From Stanieria cyanosphaera PCC 7437 (GTDB lineage: Bacteria; Cyanobacteriota; Cyanobacteriia; Cyanobacteriales; Xenococcaceae), in contig NC_019748.1 in the NCBI RefSeq assembly GCF_000317575.1, forward strand, positions 2,124,001-2,188,000: 64,000 bases of DNA, written 5' to 3'. Below, piece after piece: positions 35,170 through 45,800 of this stretch. A program made the position numbers and the translations under genes. Below the pieces are notes generated by a model. That model worked only from the letters and a program-made list of their open reading frames with translations, was not told the DNA's origin and did not search any database. The number at the start of each line of letters is the position of its first letter. The stretch's first letter is position 1.

Positions 35170-38121
35170 TTAACTTATAATTTCAACGATTCCTGTATAA
35201 CCATTGATTCTAACTCGCTGACCGGTTTGTAAAAGTTGAGTAGCATGAGGAATATCCATCACTGCGGGAATCTTATATTCACGAGCAATAATCGCACCGT
35301 GAGAAAGACGACCTCCAACTTCAGCAATTAACCCTCCTACACGAGCAAGTACTGGTGACCAACCAGCATCAGTATACGGTACTACCAAAATGGTTTGTTT
35401 ATCTACATCAATATTGCTATTGAGACTAGATAAAACTTTAATGTATCCTTCAATTTCTCCTCCACTACCACCAATTCCTTTAAATCTTGGTCGCTCAAGA
35501 GAAGAAAGGGAAAAATTATTCAAAACGGTAGAGTCTGGATAGCCGTAGACTAAATAAGGTATCTGGTTTAATTCTCGCTCTTGTTGCCATTTTTGTTGTC
35601 TTTGTTCAATCAATTTGAACAATTGTTGATGAGCATCTGAAGATGGTTCTTGAATAAAAGAAATAATTTCGTCAAATTTCAAAAAAAAGATGCTTTCTGG
35701 GGTTAAGAGTTTACCTTCTCTAAGCCAAATTTGTTCTAATGCTAAAAAACTCCAACGCAAATGAGCAAGTAATTTATTGTAAATTTCACTAGAGTGATTT
35801 TTGAGATTTAATCTTTTTTGAACTGATTTAGTTAACCAAGATTTGGATGTTTTGTGGTTTAAAGATTGAGCTTGTTTTCTTTTTTCAGCATCGAAGAAAA
35901 ATTGAGTAAAAATTTCTCGGATCGGACGAGGATTTTCTCGCCAACGAGGAACAGCAATATCAGTAGCAACTTCACTCAAGTAACCATATTTTTCTAACCA
36001 TTGCTCAAATCTAGTTAAGATGCTTTCTCCTTCAGGATTTTCTGCAATTTGAACAAACAGGGAAGCACAAGAATTTAAAGTGATTTTTTCAGCAGCTAAT
36101 AACTTACGAGTATCGGCAGCTAAACAAGCAAGAGTTCGCATCGACTCTAATTCTGGGGTTTGACGATGATTCAAACTAGTTTCTGAGATTTGGAAGGTTG
36201 CTTGTCTGATTGCAAAACTGAGGGGAGCAAGAATACTATAATAAGTAGCCTGGTCAAGGGCTGCTAGTATCTTGTTAATGCGTTCTAAAATGTCTTGAGC
36301 AGATAAATCTTTCGCTGGAGTTGTTTCTAACTCTCTGAGAGTAGGCAGAAAAATTTGTTTGCGATCGCGTTGAAAGTCTTTAGCTAAGTTTAATTCTCGT
36401 TGTAGTAATCGCCATAATCCAGGAATATTTTTAATAGTAGATTGTAGTGGTGGTTTGGTAAAAGATTCTCCTCTCGTCAAAAATTCTAAGCTTTCGGGTG
36501 GTAAACCCATGCGCAGAAAAATTGTTCCCAATAAAGTAACGTTAAAGTAAGCACGGGAAAAATGCAGGGTAGCAGTTTGATTGAAGTCTAAATCTCGAAC
36601 TGATTTTTGACCTAAAACTAAGGTAAATAATTTTCCCCACACGCCACAAGTAAGAGGTTGATTGATTGACCAAGTTAAAGGGCGAATTACTCCTGGAATT
36701 ACTTCTGCAGCAATTTTTCTCGTCCAAATCGGTTGAAGAGTTGTGATTGGACGTACTTGCAACAACCAAATTTTTTCGCCATCATAAGTCCATTCTAAGT
36801 CTTGAGGAATACCTTGAAACAATTCTTCCATTTCTTGAGCAAGTAAAGCTACCGATTCCAAAATTTCTGTGGGAATAGTTTGCTCTGTGGAACTAGTTGA
36901 ATTTTCGTGAATAATCTTAATTGAACTATGATTTCTATCTTTATCGATTACCGATAAAGATAAGTCTGGCATGATCACACGATATCTATAAGGAGTCACC
37001 TTACCCGAAACTACTTGAGTTGCATCTCCTGGTAAAACTTCGATCGCAACTCCCTCATTGACACTATCAACAGGATCGCGACTAAAAGCAACTCCTGAAT
37101 AAATACCTTCGATCTGTTTTTGAATTAATACCCCAAGCGAGCGCTCCTGCTGCTGACGAGTACGACGATACTCTCTAGCAGTCGACTCTAAATAAGATAC
37201 TTGACAATCAAGGATGGCAGTTTTGAGCATTTCTCTATTAGTAATATTCAGAATACTCAGATATTGCCCTGCTGCCGAATCGCTTTGAGTATCTTCTCCT
37301 ATGGCTGAAGATCTTACTACCAAAGGTTGTTGAACCGATGGCTCTAAATATTTAACAATTTGATTAGGATCATCTCCAGGAAAAAGTACCCAACCATCAG
37401 GAACAGAATAACCAAGTTTTTTCAGTAAAGCTAAATTAGCAGCTTTCTGTCCTATTTGAGTAGCATCGAGTTGAACATCTAAAGATTTAAGATTTTTATC
37501 ACCGCGAAAGAAACGGAACATGGTTTGTGAATTACTAGTTGCTTGAGTTGCAGATAAATCGAGATCATCAGGTATTTGCTGATAAATCCAGGCGAGTAAA
37601 GTAGATAAAGCCAAAGTTGTGATGCCATATTCTGGTTGTTCTGGATGACGCAGAGCAATAATGATAGTTAACAGAACTAAGACACTATATTTAGCCGTTG
37701 AGCGATTACGATTAATTGTAAAACTGACTCCAGAAATAAAGAAAATTAATCCTGCTGCGATCGCATCATGAACAACTATTCCCCACACTACATTAGTAGT
37801 TCCTGCTCCTTTACTTAACCAATAACGTCCCATCACTAAAGCAATTAAGGCAATTATTTCCCAAACTGAATTAACGGGAAAAAACATCCTTGAGAGTAAA
37901 ATCGCCACAATTCCTTTCGCTGCCTCGGATAAAACCGCCAGTATCCCTGCTAAAGTGCCACCGTGATAAAAGGCTGCTGACACTGACACATTTCCCGTTC
38001 CCAATTTTGTTAATTGACGACCGGTTAAAGCGTAAGTAAGCCAATCGATTAGGGGTAATCCTCCTAACAGAGGACAAATGATAAAAATGGCTAAAGAACC
38101 CCAAACTTGTACGAGCGTCAT
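35170..38121 (-). CDS. Fusion of a PlsY-like membrane domain with a PEP synthase-like protein
   Basis: This 983-residue protein joins two families. Residues 1-190 form a membrane domain like glycerol-3-phosphate acyltransferase PlsY, with KLGTGNVSVSAAFYHGG in place of the GSGNPGATN block. In the second block (MGRYWLSKGAGTTNVVWG) the usual histidine is lost. Residues 215-460 are a PEP/pyruvate-binding ATP-grasp domain (PLVVRSSAIGEDTQSDSAAG, ending DLEWTYDGEKIWLLQVRPIT). A long helical middle leads to the PEP-utilising swivelling domain (890-983) with the phosphohistidine in GGRLSHGAIIAREY (H941). The pyruvate-binding C-terminal barrel of true PEP synthase is absent. It leads a two-gene unit with the CNNM protein. 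Confidence 0.85.
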   Translation of the reverse strand: MTLVQVWGSLAIFIICPLLGGLPLIDWLTYALTGRQLTKLGTGNVSVSAAFYHGGTLAGILAVLSEAAKGIVAILLSRMFFPVNSVWEIIALIALVMGRYWLSKGAGTTNVVWGIVVHDAIAAGLIFFISGVSFTINRNRSTAKYSVLVLLTIIIALRHPEQPEYGITTLALSTLLAWIYQQIPDDLDLSATQATSNSQTMFRFFRGDKNLKSLDVQLDATQIGQKAANLALLKKLGYSVPDGWVLFPGDDPNQIVKYLEPSVQQPLVVRSSAIGEDTQSDSAAGQYLSILNITNREMLKTAILDCQVSYLESTAREYRRTRQQQERSLGVLIQKQIEGIYSGVAFSRDPVDSVNEGVAIEVLPGDATQVVSGKVTPYRYRVIMPDLSLSVIDKDRNHSSIKIIHENSTSSTEQTIPTEILESVALLAQEMEELFQGIPQDLEWTYDGEKIWLLQVRPITTLQPIWTRKIAAEVIPGVIRPLTWSINQPLTCGVWGKLFTLVLGQKSVRDLDFNQTATLHFSRAYFNVTLLGTIFLRMGLPPESLEFLTRGESFTKPPLQSTIKNIPGLWRLLQRELNLAKDFQRDRKQIFLPTLRELETTPAKDLSAQDILERINKILAALDQATYYSILAPLSFAIRQATFQISETSLNHRQTPELESMRTLACLAADTRKLLAAEKITLNSCASLFVQIAENPEGESILTRFEQWLEKYGYLSEVATDIAVPRWRENPRPIREIFTQFFFDAEKRKQAQSLNHKTSKSWLTKSVQKRLNLKNHSSEIYNKLLAHLRWSFLALEQIWLREGKLLTPESIFFLKFDEIISFIQEPSSDAHQQLFKLIEQRQQKWQQERELNQIPYLVYGYPDSTVLNNFSLSSLERPRFKGIGGSGGEIEGYIKVLSSLNSNIDVDKQTILVVPYTDAGWSPVLARVGGLIAEVGGRLSHGAIIAREYKIPAVMDIPHATQLLQTGQRVRINGYTGIVEIIS

Positions 38122-38655
38122 GTCAACAAATCAAAGCTCATCTTGCAATTGTAATCATTACTAAACTATGCTTCATTTTCCAAGGCAATATAAATAAAAA
38201 TTGATGCTTTTAATCACTATTATTGTTAGTGTTGACTCTAATTAGGCGTATTTTGATTATCTTTAGAATTAATTTGTAACGATTAAGTCAGCAGAGCAGG
38301 ACTAAATTTTGTTGCAATAAACTTATTTCTAACCTTCTTTGTCAAAAAGTTTTTTCTTTTTTTTTGGGATGGTTACTAGTATGTCAATCAAAACTTTTCT
38401 TTCCTCAATTCCTAATTTCAGACTAGATGATAAGCCTCAACTAAACTATCTATCAATCTCAATTTTGTTGGAGCTTGACTAAGGAATGAAATTCGTGGGA
38501 AGGCTGATCTTGAATATGATGATACCAGATTTTCCCACAGGATAAATGATTAATAAACTGATTAGCAAAACATTTTCGTAAAACGATGCAGGGATCGATG
38601 TCAGACTGATAAGCTAAGGATAAATATCAATCAAGCGAACAGTAGAAGGAAGAAA
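38122..38655. other. Gap between the divergent fusion protein gene and the YtxH gene
   Basis: I see no convincing gene or repeat in these 534 bases. A 33-codon frame near 38381 has no ribosome-binding site. A long T run lies near 38350-38366. Promoters of both divergent units must lie here. Confidence 0.4.
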
Positions 38656-39054
38656 ATGTCAAAGCAAAATCGAGCAAGCGTTTTCGTCAGTGGAATGATT
38701 GTCGGTAGTGCGATTGGAACGATTGTAGGATTGTTAATCGCACCTCGTACCGGTAAAGAAACCAGAAAAGTTTTAAAAAAATCTGTTGAAGCTCTACCAG
38801 ATCTGGCAGAAGATTTATCCTCTAGCTTACTATTACAAGCAGATCGACTGTCAGATTCAGCTTTAAGAAATTGGGATGAAACTTTAATTCGCTTAAAAGA
38901 TGCGATCGCAGCAGGACTGGAAGCAAGTCAGTCAGACATTAAACCAACTCAGAATACTACCGAACTTTCTCAAGAATCGAACTCTTCTTTAACGAAGTCG
39001 AAGCAGTCTCAGTCGTGGCAAGGCGGAGTACCTTCGACTGAGAATAATCCTTAA
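38656..39054 (+). CDS. YtxH domain protein
   Basis: This 132-residue protein starts with a glycine-rich membrane segment (residues 8-29, VFVSGMIVGSAIGTIVGLLI). The typical APRTGKETRKVLKKS turn of YtxH/gas-vesicle-protein-like families follows, and then a helical, partly acidic tail (AGLEASQSDIK) rich in serine and glutamine. It is probably a membrane-anchored coiled-coil protein. The role is unknown. It lies 23 bases upstream of the DUF948-like gene and both have the same architecture, so they are likely one unit. Confidence 0.78.
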   Translation: MSKQNRASVFVSGMIVGSAIGTIVGLLIAPRTGKETRKVLKKSVEALPDLAEDLSSSLLLQADRLSDSALRNWDETLIRLKDAIAAGLEASQSDIKPTQNTTELSQESNSSLTKSKQSQSWQGGVPSTENNP

Positions 39055-39077
39055 ATTTAACTTACCACGCGCAAGCG

Positions 39078-39527
39078 ATGACTGAACCTTTATTTTGGCT
39101 TGGACTATCTCTTTTTTTAGTAGCAGTCAGTCTTACTGCTGTTTTAATAGCTGCTTTACCCGCTCTCCAAGAATTAGCTCGTGCTGCCCGTAGTGCAGAA
39201 AAACTTTTTGATACTCTCAATCGAGAATTTCCCCCAACTTTAGAAGTTATTCGCCTCACAGGATTAGAAATTAATCAATTAACCGATGAACTAGATCGAG
39301 GAGTAGAAACAGCTTCAGCCGTAGTTAAACAAGTAGATCGAGGATTTAACACCACCAAACAACAAGTTCAACAAGTAACCACCAATACTCACCGTTTAGT
39401 TACAGGGGTTAAAGCTGCTTGGCAAGCTTGGAAAAATCCTCGTCGTTATTCTGTATCCTCATTGCAACAGTCAACCAACTCAAATCAACTTAACTCAAAA
39501 CCTTCTAGCCAAACTAAATCTGTTTAA
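39078..39527 (+). CDS. DUF948-like membrane-anchored protein
   Basis: This 149-residue protein has one N-terminal membrane segment (about 5-28, FWLGLSLFLVAVSLTAVLIA). A helical stretch follows with repeated LNREFPPTLEVIRLTG, LDRGVETASAVVKQVDRGF and QVQQVTTNTHRLV. This layout fits DUF948-type proteins that pair with YtxH proteins. The C-terminal tail is polar and of low complexity. It is the second gene of the pair beginning at 38656. The function is not known. Confidence 0.7.
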   Translation: MTEPLFWLGLSLFLVAVSLTAVLIAALPALQELARAARSAEKLFDTLNREFPPTLEVIRLTGLEINQLTDELDRGVETASAVVKQVDRGFNTTKQQVQQVTTNTHRLVTGVKAAWQAWKNPRRYSVSSLQQSTNSNQLNSKPSSQTKSV

Positions 39528-39613
39528 CAGAAAAATGTCTTTTTGACTCCGAATTATTAAAATTAAGTAAACAAGTGTTAAGAAATAATAGTATTAATTA
39601 AAACTAATTATTT

Positions 39614-40444
39614 ATGAAGGAGTTTATAAACAAACACATTATGCACAAAAGATTGTCACAGAAATTTTTGGTTGTTCTTGGCAGTTGCTTATTAATTTTT
39701 TCAACTTGGTTAATTGCTCCTGCTGCCTGGGCAGTTAATAACCCGGAATTATTACCAGATATTGAAACCCCTGTAGTAGATTTAGCCAATTACTTACCTA
39801 CTCGCCAAGAAGAATCTTTAGTTGAAGATTTAGCAAGTTTTGAGGCTCAAACTGGTTGGAAAATGAGAGTTTTAACTCAATATGACCGTTCGCCAGGACG
39901 CGCAGTCAAAAATTATTGGGGTTTAGACGATAAAAGTATTTTGTTAGTGGCAGATGGTAGAGGAGGGAATTTATTAGCTTTTAGTATTGGGGATGCTGTT
40001 TATGAGTTATTACCCCGTACTTTTTGGATCGAACTGCAAGCTCGCTTTGGTAATATGTATTTTGTCAGAGAACATGGAGAAAATAACGCGATCGTTGATG
40101 CCTTAGAAACCGTACAAGGTTGCTTGACACAAGGCGGTTGTAATGTTGTGCCTGGTTTACCAAGAGAACAATGGATTTTAACTTTAGTTAGTTCTATTTT
40201 AGGTGGAGTTATTTTAGGACTAGCAGCAATACCTCGTAAAGAAGGGCAGATGTTTGCTTGGCAATGGGCATTAATTATGTCTCCTCTGTGGGGAATTTTA
40301 TTTATTGCTTTTGGCATTGGGCCGGTTGTTACTCGTACTGCTGAGTGGTTACCTTTATTTCGGAATATGATGGGTTTTCTTTTAGGTGTGTTAGTTGCTT
40401 ATTTAACTCCTACCCTTGGCAGAACAACTACTCCAGAAGCTTAA
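39614..40444 (+). CDS. TPM domain protein (Psb32/TLP18.3-like)
   Basis: This 276-residue protein has a signal sequence (about 16-45, ending APAAWAV) and a TPM domain in the lumenal/periplasmic part (50-190). That domain shows PVVDLANYLPTRQEESLVED and the W-rich NYWGLDDKSILLVADGRGG, which is typical of TPM. Three membrane helices follow near the C-terminus (about 195-270). Related thylakoid proteins (Psb32, TLP18.3) protect or help repair photosystem II; the extra C-terminal helices here are not in those. Photosystem-repair function is inference. A start at the internal MHKRLSQ is also possible. Confidence 0.72.
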   Translation: MKEFINKHIMHKRLSQKFLVVLGSCLLIFSTWLIAPAAWAVNNPELLPDIETPVVDLANYLPTRQEESLVEDLASFEAQTGWKMRVLTQYDRSPGRAVKNYWGLDDKSILLVADGRGGNLLAFSIGDAVYELLPRTFWIELQARFGNMYFVREHGENNAIVDALETVQGCLTQGGCNVVPGLPREQWILTLVSSILGGVILGLAAIPRKEGQMFAWQWALIMSPLWGILFIAFGIGPVVTRTAEWLPLFRNMMGFLLGVLVAYLTPTLGRTTTPEA

Positions 40445-40564
40445 GTTTAATATTTGAGGGCAATCACTAATGATTGCCTAGATAGCGGGGTTCTCAATTT
40501 TTAGAGATACGGTCGAAGTATTGATAAAAAGTCAAAAGTAAAAAACTGATAACTGAATAAATTA

Positions 40565-41404
40565 ATGTCTGTTCGTCAGAGTCTTACTTTAAATGAGATT
40601 AAAATTTCTTATTTAGAATGGCATCAAGGCAAAGAACCTTTATTACTATTACATGGTCTAGCAGATCATGCCTTAGTTTGGTCAAGCCTAGGAAACGATT
40701 TAGCTGCTGATTATCATATTATTGCTCCTGATTTACGAGGTCATGGAGACAGTAGTAAACCAGCAACAGGTTATAGTTCTGAAACAATTATTGCCGATCT
40801 AGAAGCCTTGATGGATCATTTGGGTTGGCAAGATGCTCATATACTTGGTCATTCTTGGGGAGGTAAACTAGCAGCAATTTGGGCAACCAAATCACCGCAG
40901 AGATTTCGCAGTTTGATTTTGGTTGATCCTTTTTTTATTGATAAGTTACCTAGTTGGTTTAAATTAACCTTTCCTTTATTGTATCGAGTGCTTCCTTTTC
41001 TCAAAGGCATAGGCCCTTTTCCTTCTTATCAAGCAGCCGAACAAGTAGCTAAAAAATTAAAACAATATCGTGGTTGGAGTCCGCTACAGCAAGAAGTCTT
41101 TCAAGCAAGTGTAGAACAAAAAAGTGATGGTAGCTGGGGTAGTAAATTTACTGTGGCAGCACGCAATCAAATTTTTACGGATGTGATGGAAGTAGCGGGA
41201 TTAAGTAAAATCTTAGCTATTCCTACTTTATTGATTAGGCCTCAACAAGGATTAAATCGCACTGCTTGGCAGCTTAAACCATACTATAATTATTTATCTA
41301 ATTTAGAGGTTAAAACTATTGCGGGAAATCATTGGGTATTTTTAGTTAATCCTCAAAAATTTAATCAAACTATAGTTGAATTTCTAAATCAACAACAAAG
41401 TTAA
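40565..41404 (+). CDS. Alpha/beta hydrolase
   Basis: This 279-residue protein has the alpha/beta hydrolase fold. The oxyanion and nucleophile elements are LLLLHGLADHALVW and the serine in HILGHSWGGKLAA. A histidine in GNHWVFLVNP completes the triad. The acid is likely the aspartate in ILVDPFFID or one nearby. The N-terminus and DLRGHGDSSKP are typical of esterases, epoxide hydrolases and C-C bond hydrolases; the substrate cannot be told. It lies 54 bases upstream of ispF on the same strand. Confidence 0.85.
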   Translation: MSVRQSLTLNEIKISYLEWHQGKEPLLLLHGLADHALVWSSLGNDLAADYHIIAPDLRGHGDSSKPATGYSSETIIADLEALMDHLGWQDAHILGHSWGGKLAAIWATKSPQRFRSLILVDPFFIDKLPSWFKLTFPLLYRVLPFLKGIGPFPSYQAAEQVAKKLKQYRGWSPLQQEVFQASVEQKSDGSWGSKFTVAARNQIFTDVMEVAGLSKILAIPTLLIRPQQGLNRTAWQLKPYYNYLSNLEVKTIAGNHWVFLVNPQKFNQTIVEFLNQQQS

Positions 41405-41458
41405 CCGAGAAAATCATAATAAAATTCAGAACAGCTAAATTATTCTTACTGATTAATT

Positions 41459-41947
41459 ATGTTGAACATTCGGATTGGTAATGGTTACGATCTTCATCGT
41501 TTAGTAGCAGAACGACCATTAATTTTAGGTGGTATTGAAATTCCTCATCATCTGGGATTGTTGGGACATAGTGATGCTGATGTTCTTACCCATGCCATTA
41601 TGGATGCGATGCTAGGAGCATTAAGTTTAGGGGATATTGGTCATTATTTTCCTCCTACAGACCCAAAATGGGCAGGAGCAAATAGTTTAGTTTTATTAGA
41701 ACAAGTTCATCAATTAATTCAAGCTCAAGGTTGGCAGATTAATAATATTGATTCAGTAATTGTTGCCGAACGTCCCAAATTAAAACCTTATATCAAAGCG
41801 ATGCGCGATCGCTTGGCTCTTACTCTTCATCTTACTTCAGAACAAATTGGTATCAAAGCCACTACTAATGAAAAATTAGATGCAGTAGGACAAGAAGCTG
41901 CTATTTGTGCTTATGCAGTAATTTTACTGAGCAAAACTAATTCTTAA
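41459..41947 (+). CDS. ispF: 2-C-methyl-D-erythritol 2,4-cyclodiphosphate synthase
   Basis: This 162-residue enzyme of the MEP pathway makes the cyclic diphosphate precursor of isoprenoids, here for carotenoids, chlorophyll and quinones. The metal-binding residues lie in NGYDLHRL (Asp and His) and [20 protein letters not shown] (His). The substrate loop and the C-terminal [20 protein letters not shown] are conserved. The length is standard for the trimeric enzyme. It follows the alpha/beta hydrolase gene at 54 bases. Confidence 0.96.
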   Translation: MLNIRIGNGYDLHRLVAERPLILGGIEIPHHLGLLGHSDADVLTHAIMDAMLGALSLGDIGHYFPPTDPKWAGANSLVLLEQVHQLIQAQGWQINNIDSVIVAERPKLKPYIKAMRDRLALTLHLTSEQIGIKATTNEKLDAVGQEAAICAYAVILLSKTNS

Positions 41948-42116
41948 ACCAAAGCTAGAAAGAATTGAAGGTGTCATTCTTAATAAATTAAGTTAAGTTT
42001 GAATAGCAAAATTGAAATGCACTTAAAAATCGGCTTATGTCAATCTATCCAAAGCTATAATTATCGGCATTTAATTAAATAATTTTGCTTATTTATAATG
42101 GTAGCTTAAATTGAAT

Positions 42117-42866
42117 ATGCGTGTAGTTCTAGAAATAGGGGATCGTTCATTTACTGCTGAAGATTTAATTCCGCTAATGAAGCAGTATCAAATGTTGCCC
42201 AAGCTAGCACAAGAAATTATTATTGATCGGGCTATAGCTAAGATTGAATATTCTGAACAAGAAAAAACTCTAGCTCACAATAAATTTTGTCAACAAAATC
42301 AGTTACTGACGGAAGAACAACTGCAAGCTTGGTTAAAACAACAAGACATGACATCAGCCCAACTCGATCAACTGATTGAGAGAAGATTAAAGATAGAAAA
42401 ATTTAAACAAGACACTTGGGGTAATAAAGTCGAATCTTATTTTATTAAACGAAAATCTCAATTAGACCGAGTTGTTTATTCTTTGATTCGGACTGATAAG
42501 GCAGAAGTTGCTCAAGAATTATATTTTAGAATTACTGAAGGAGAAAATACTTTTAGTGAATTAGCAATGGAATTTTCTCTGGGTTCAGAAGCTCAAACTG
42601 GTGGTTTAATTGGACCAGTAGAAATTAATGCTCCTCATCCGCAGATTGCTCGCATTCTTTCAACGTCTAAACCTGGTCAGGTCATTCCTCCAACTCGGGT
42701 GGGAGAATGGTTAGTCATCATTCGATTAGAAAACTATATCTCTGCGAAACTCGATCAATCAATGAGACAAAGAATGTTGGACGAAATGTTTCGTGAATGG
42801 TTAAACGAAGAAATTAATCAAACAGTGTCTTTTCCAGATAACACGCCCAGTGCAGCAATCAGTTAG
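42117..42866 (+). CDS. Parvulin-type peptidyl-prolyl isomerase next to a type I exporter
   Basis: From the ATG at 42117 the product has 249 residues. The N-terminal helical part (1-115) resembles the SurA/PrsA chaperone region. The parvulin domain follows (about 120-225), with ELAMEFSLGSEAQTGGLIGP and the PGQVIPPTRVGEWLVIIRLE signature. It has no signal peptide, so it should act in the cytoplasm. The exporter gene begins 12 bases later. In cyanobacteria this pairing of an isomerase with a HlyB-like exporter is recurrent, and it may hold exported substrates in a suitable fold. An in-frame TTG at 42111 is a less likely start. Confidence 0.85.
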   Translation: MRVVLEIGDRSFTAEDLIPLMKQYQMLPKLAQEIIIDRAIAKIEYSEQEKTLAHNKFCQQNQLLTEEQLQAWLKQQDMTSAQLDQLIERRLKIEKFKQDTWGNKVESYFIKRKSQLDRVVYSLIRTDKAEVAQELYFRITEGENTFSELAMEFSLGSEAQTGGLIGPVEINAPHPQIARILSTSKPGQVIPPTRVGEWLVIIRLENYISAKLDQSMRQRMLDEMFREWLNEEINQTVSFPDNTPSAAIS

Positions 42867-42878
42867 GCTTTCGCAACT

Positions 42879-45800
42879 ATGAGCTATACCACCACAATTA
42901 TTGAACAGTTTTTATCGTTTGTTCCTCAATTTAATCAGCTTCCTCAAGAGGCGATCGCATCTTTAGCTAATAAGTTAAAACCGCTACGCTATCGTATGGG
43001 TCAAGTCATGATCATGCGAGAAAAAATGCAAGGGCAGGTATTAATTATTTCTGAAGGACAGGCTCGTTTGCTTGGTTATGATCCTCGTACCAAAATGCCG
43101 ACGACTTTGGAGTTGCTTAAGCCTGGACAAATGATTGGCTGGGTTAATTTGGCAAGAGGTATTCCTTGTGAAACAGCAATGGCATCAACAGAAGTTGTTT
43201 GCTTAACCCTAAGTAATCAAGATTTTGTCGAAATTTTAGAACAATATCCCCAACTTAAGCAAGAATTCAGGAATAAACCTGCTAAGGTAGAAGTATTTGA
43301 ATTATTAGGCAATCAATTAGAACAATACGCCCAAGGAGATTTGGATTTAAAATCCTTAGCTCAAGAAATGGCGCCTGAGACTAAAATTTATGAGCTTCCT
43401 CCTGGAGAACATCCTCTTAAAAGTGAAATTACCGCTCCCTTAGAAGACCCCGACTTAATTTGGTTGGTTAGTAGTGGTGCAATTGAAGATTTTCCTGTCG
43501 GTAAGCGTCTAGAATTTACCAAGGATCGACAAACTATTAAAATTACGGGAACAAAACCAGCCCGTTTATTAGCAATTCCTAAAGATAAATGGTTTACTAA
43601 TCAAAAGTCTCAATCAACAGGTTTATTATCTGTCAAATCTTCAACAGTAGCTGACGATGATGAATCGAACTTAGATGATACCAACAGAGAAGAAATTCCT
43701 TATGCAGAGGCAGAACTATTAGAAGACTCTGAAATTACAGACTACTATTCCAGTGAAGGCGATCGCACTACGGCAGCAAAAAACTATCCTTTCTATGGTG
43801 GTAAAACTCCTCTAGATGTAGGTGTAGCTTGCTTTCAAATGCTGAGTAGGTATTTTAAAATGCCTTTTCGTAAGGAAGTAATTCGCCGTGTCTTAGGAGA
43901 ACAAATTCAGCGTACGGGTGGCTTATCTCTACCTTTATCTGGGGCAATTGTCGAATTAATGGGTTTAAATGCTCAATTAGTTACAATTCCTGCTACTTCC
44001 TTTACTCGCTTGCAAGGTCCTTGTCTAGTTCGTTGGGACAATAGTTTAGCAGTTGTCTATGAAATTAGTGAAAAAGAATTAATCATTGCCGTTCCCGAAT
44101 TAGGATTACTACGGCGCAAACCAGAGGAATTTTTTGAAACCTGGGGTGATCGCGGTGAAGTTTTACTGCTACAAAAAACTAAAGAAACTCCCCAAGAACG
44201 TTTCGGATTAAATTGGTTTTTGCCAGCTTTAACCAAATATAAGCGCATTCTGATTGAAGTTTTTGTGGCTTCTTTCTTTATTCAGTTATTTGCTTTGGCT
44301 AATCCTTTGATGATCCAGATCATTATCGATAAAGTAATTAGTCAAAATACAGTAGAAACTCTTAAATATTTAATTTTCTTCTTAATTGTTCTCAATATTT
44401 TTGAAGCTGTACTCACTACACTGCGGACTTATTTATTTGTTGATACTACCAATCGAATTGATATGAGTTTGGGGTCAGAAATTATTGACCACCTACTCAG
44501 ACTACCTTTACGATATTTTGAAAAAAGACCAGTCGGGGAAATTTCCACCAGGATTAATGAGTTAGAAAGAATTCGTCAGTTTTTAACAGGTACAGCTTTG
44601 ACAGTAGTTTTAGATTCGGTTTTCTCTGTACTCTACGTTGTCGTTATGTTTTTGTACAGTCCGATTCTGACTTTTGTTACCTTAGCGATTATTCCAATTT
44701 TCGTTATTTTAACTTTAATTTTCTCGCCTACGATTAGACAACAATTACGAGCTAAAGCTGAACGTAATGCGGAAACACAATCTTATTTAGTAGAAGTCTT
44801 GACAGGGATTCAAACTGTTAAAGCACAAAATATTGAGTTACGTTCTCGTTGGCAATGGCAAGAACGTTATGCTCGTTATATCTCGACCGGTTTTAAAACT
44901 GTAATTACTTCTACATTAGCTAGTTCTGCTAGTAGCTTTTTAAACAATCTCTCTCGTGTATTGATTATTGGTGTAGGAGCTTATTTAGTTCTAGAGCAAA
45001 AGCTGACATTGGGACAGTTAATCGCCTTTCGGATTATTGCAGGTTACGTAACTTCACCGATTATGCGTTTAGCACAGCTATGGCAAAACTTCCAAGAAAC
45101 AGCCTTATCTTTAGAAAGATTAGCCGATATCGTCGATCATCCTGATGAAGCAGAACAAGACCGAACCAATATTCCTATGCCCGCAATCAAAGGAAAAGTC
45201 CGCTACGATAATGTTTCTTTTCGATTTAAAGCCAATGGTCCTTTACAACTCAGTAACGTTAGCTTAGAATTTCCCGCTGGTAAATTTATTGCTATTGTGG
45301 GAGAAAGTGGTGCTGGAAAAAGTACCCTAACCAAATTAATCTCTCGTCTTTATGAACCAGAGATGGGTAGAATTCTGATCGACGGCTATGATATTCATAA
45401 AGTAGAACTATACTCTCTGCGTCGTCAGATTGGTGTTGTACCTCAAGATACACTGTTGTTTGAAGGTTCAATTCAAGAAAATATTGCTTTAACTAATCCT
45501 GATGCTACTACCGAAGAAATAATTGCTGCTGCTCAAATTGCTGCTGCTCACGAATTCATTATGAGCTTACCCAATGGTTACAATACTAGAGTAGGGGAAA
45601 GAGGCTCATCACTATCAGGTGGACAAAGACAGCGTATTGCGATCGCACGTACCGTTCTGCAACAGCCAGCAATCTTGGTTTTAGATGAGGCTACCAGTGC
45701 CTTGGATTATTCTACTGAGCAAGAAGTATCGCGTAATTTAAAAGAATCTTTTCAAGGACGTAGCGTCTTTTTCATTACTCACCGTCTTGGAACAATCAAA

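Noticed and set aside
38381-38482. A 33-codon frame in the gap before the YtxH gene
   Set aside because: It has no ribosome-binding site and no membrane span or family resemblance.
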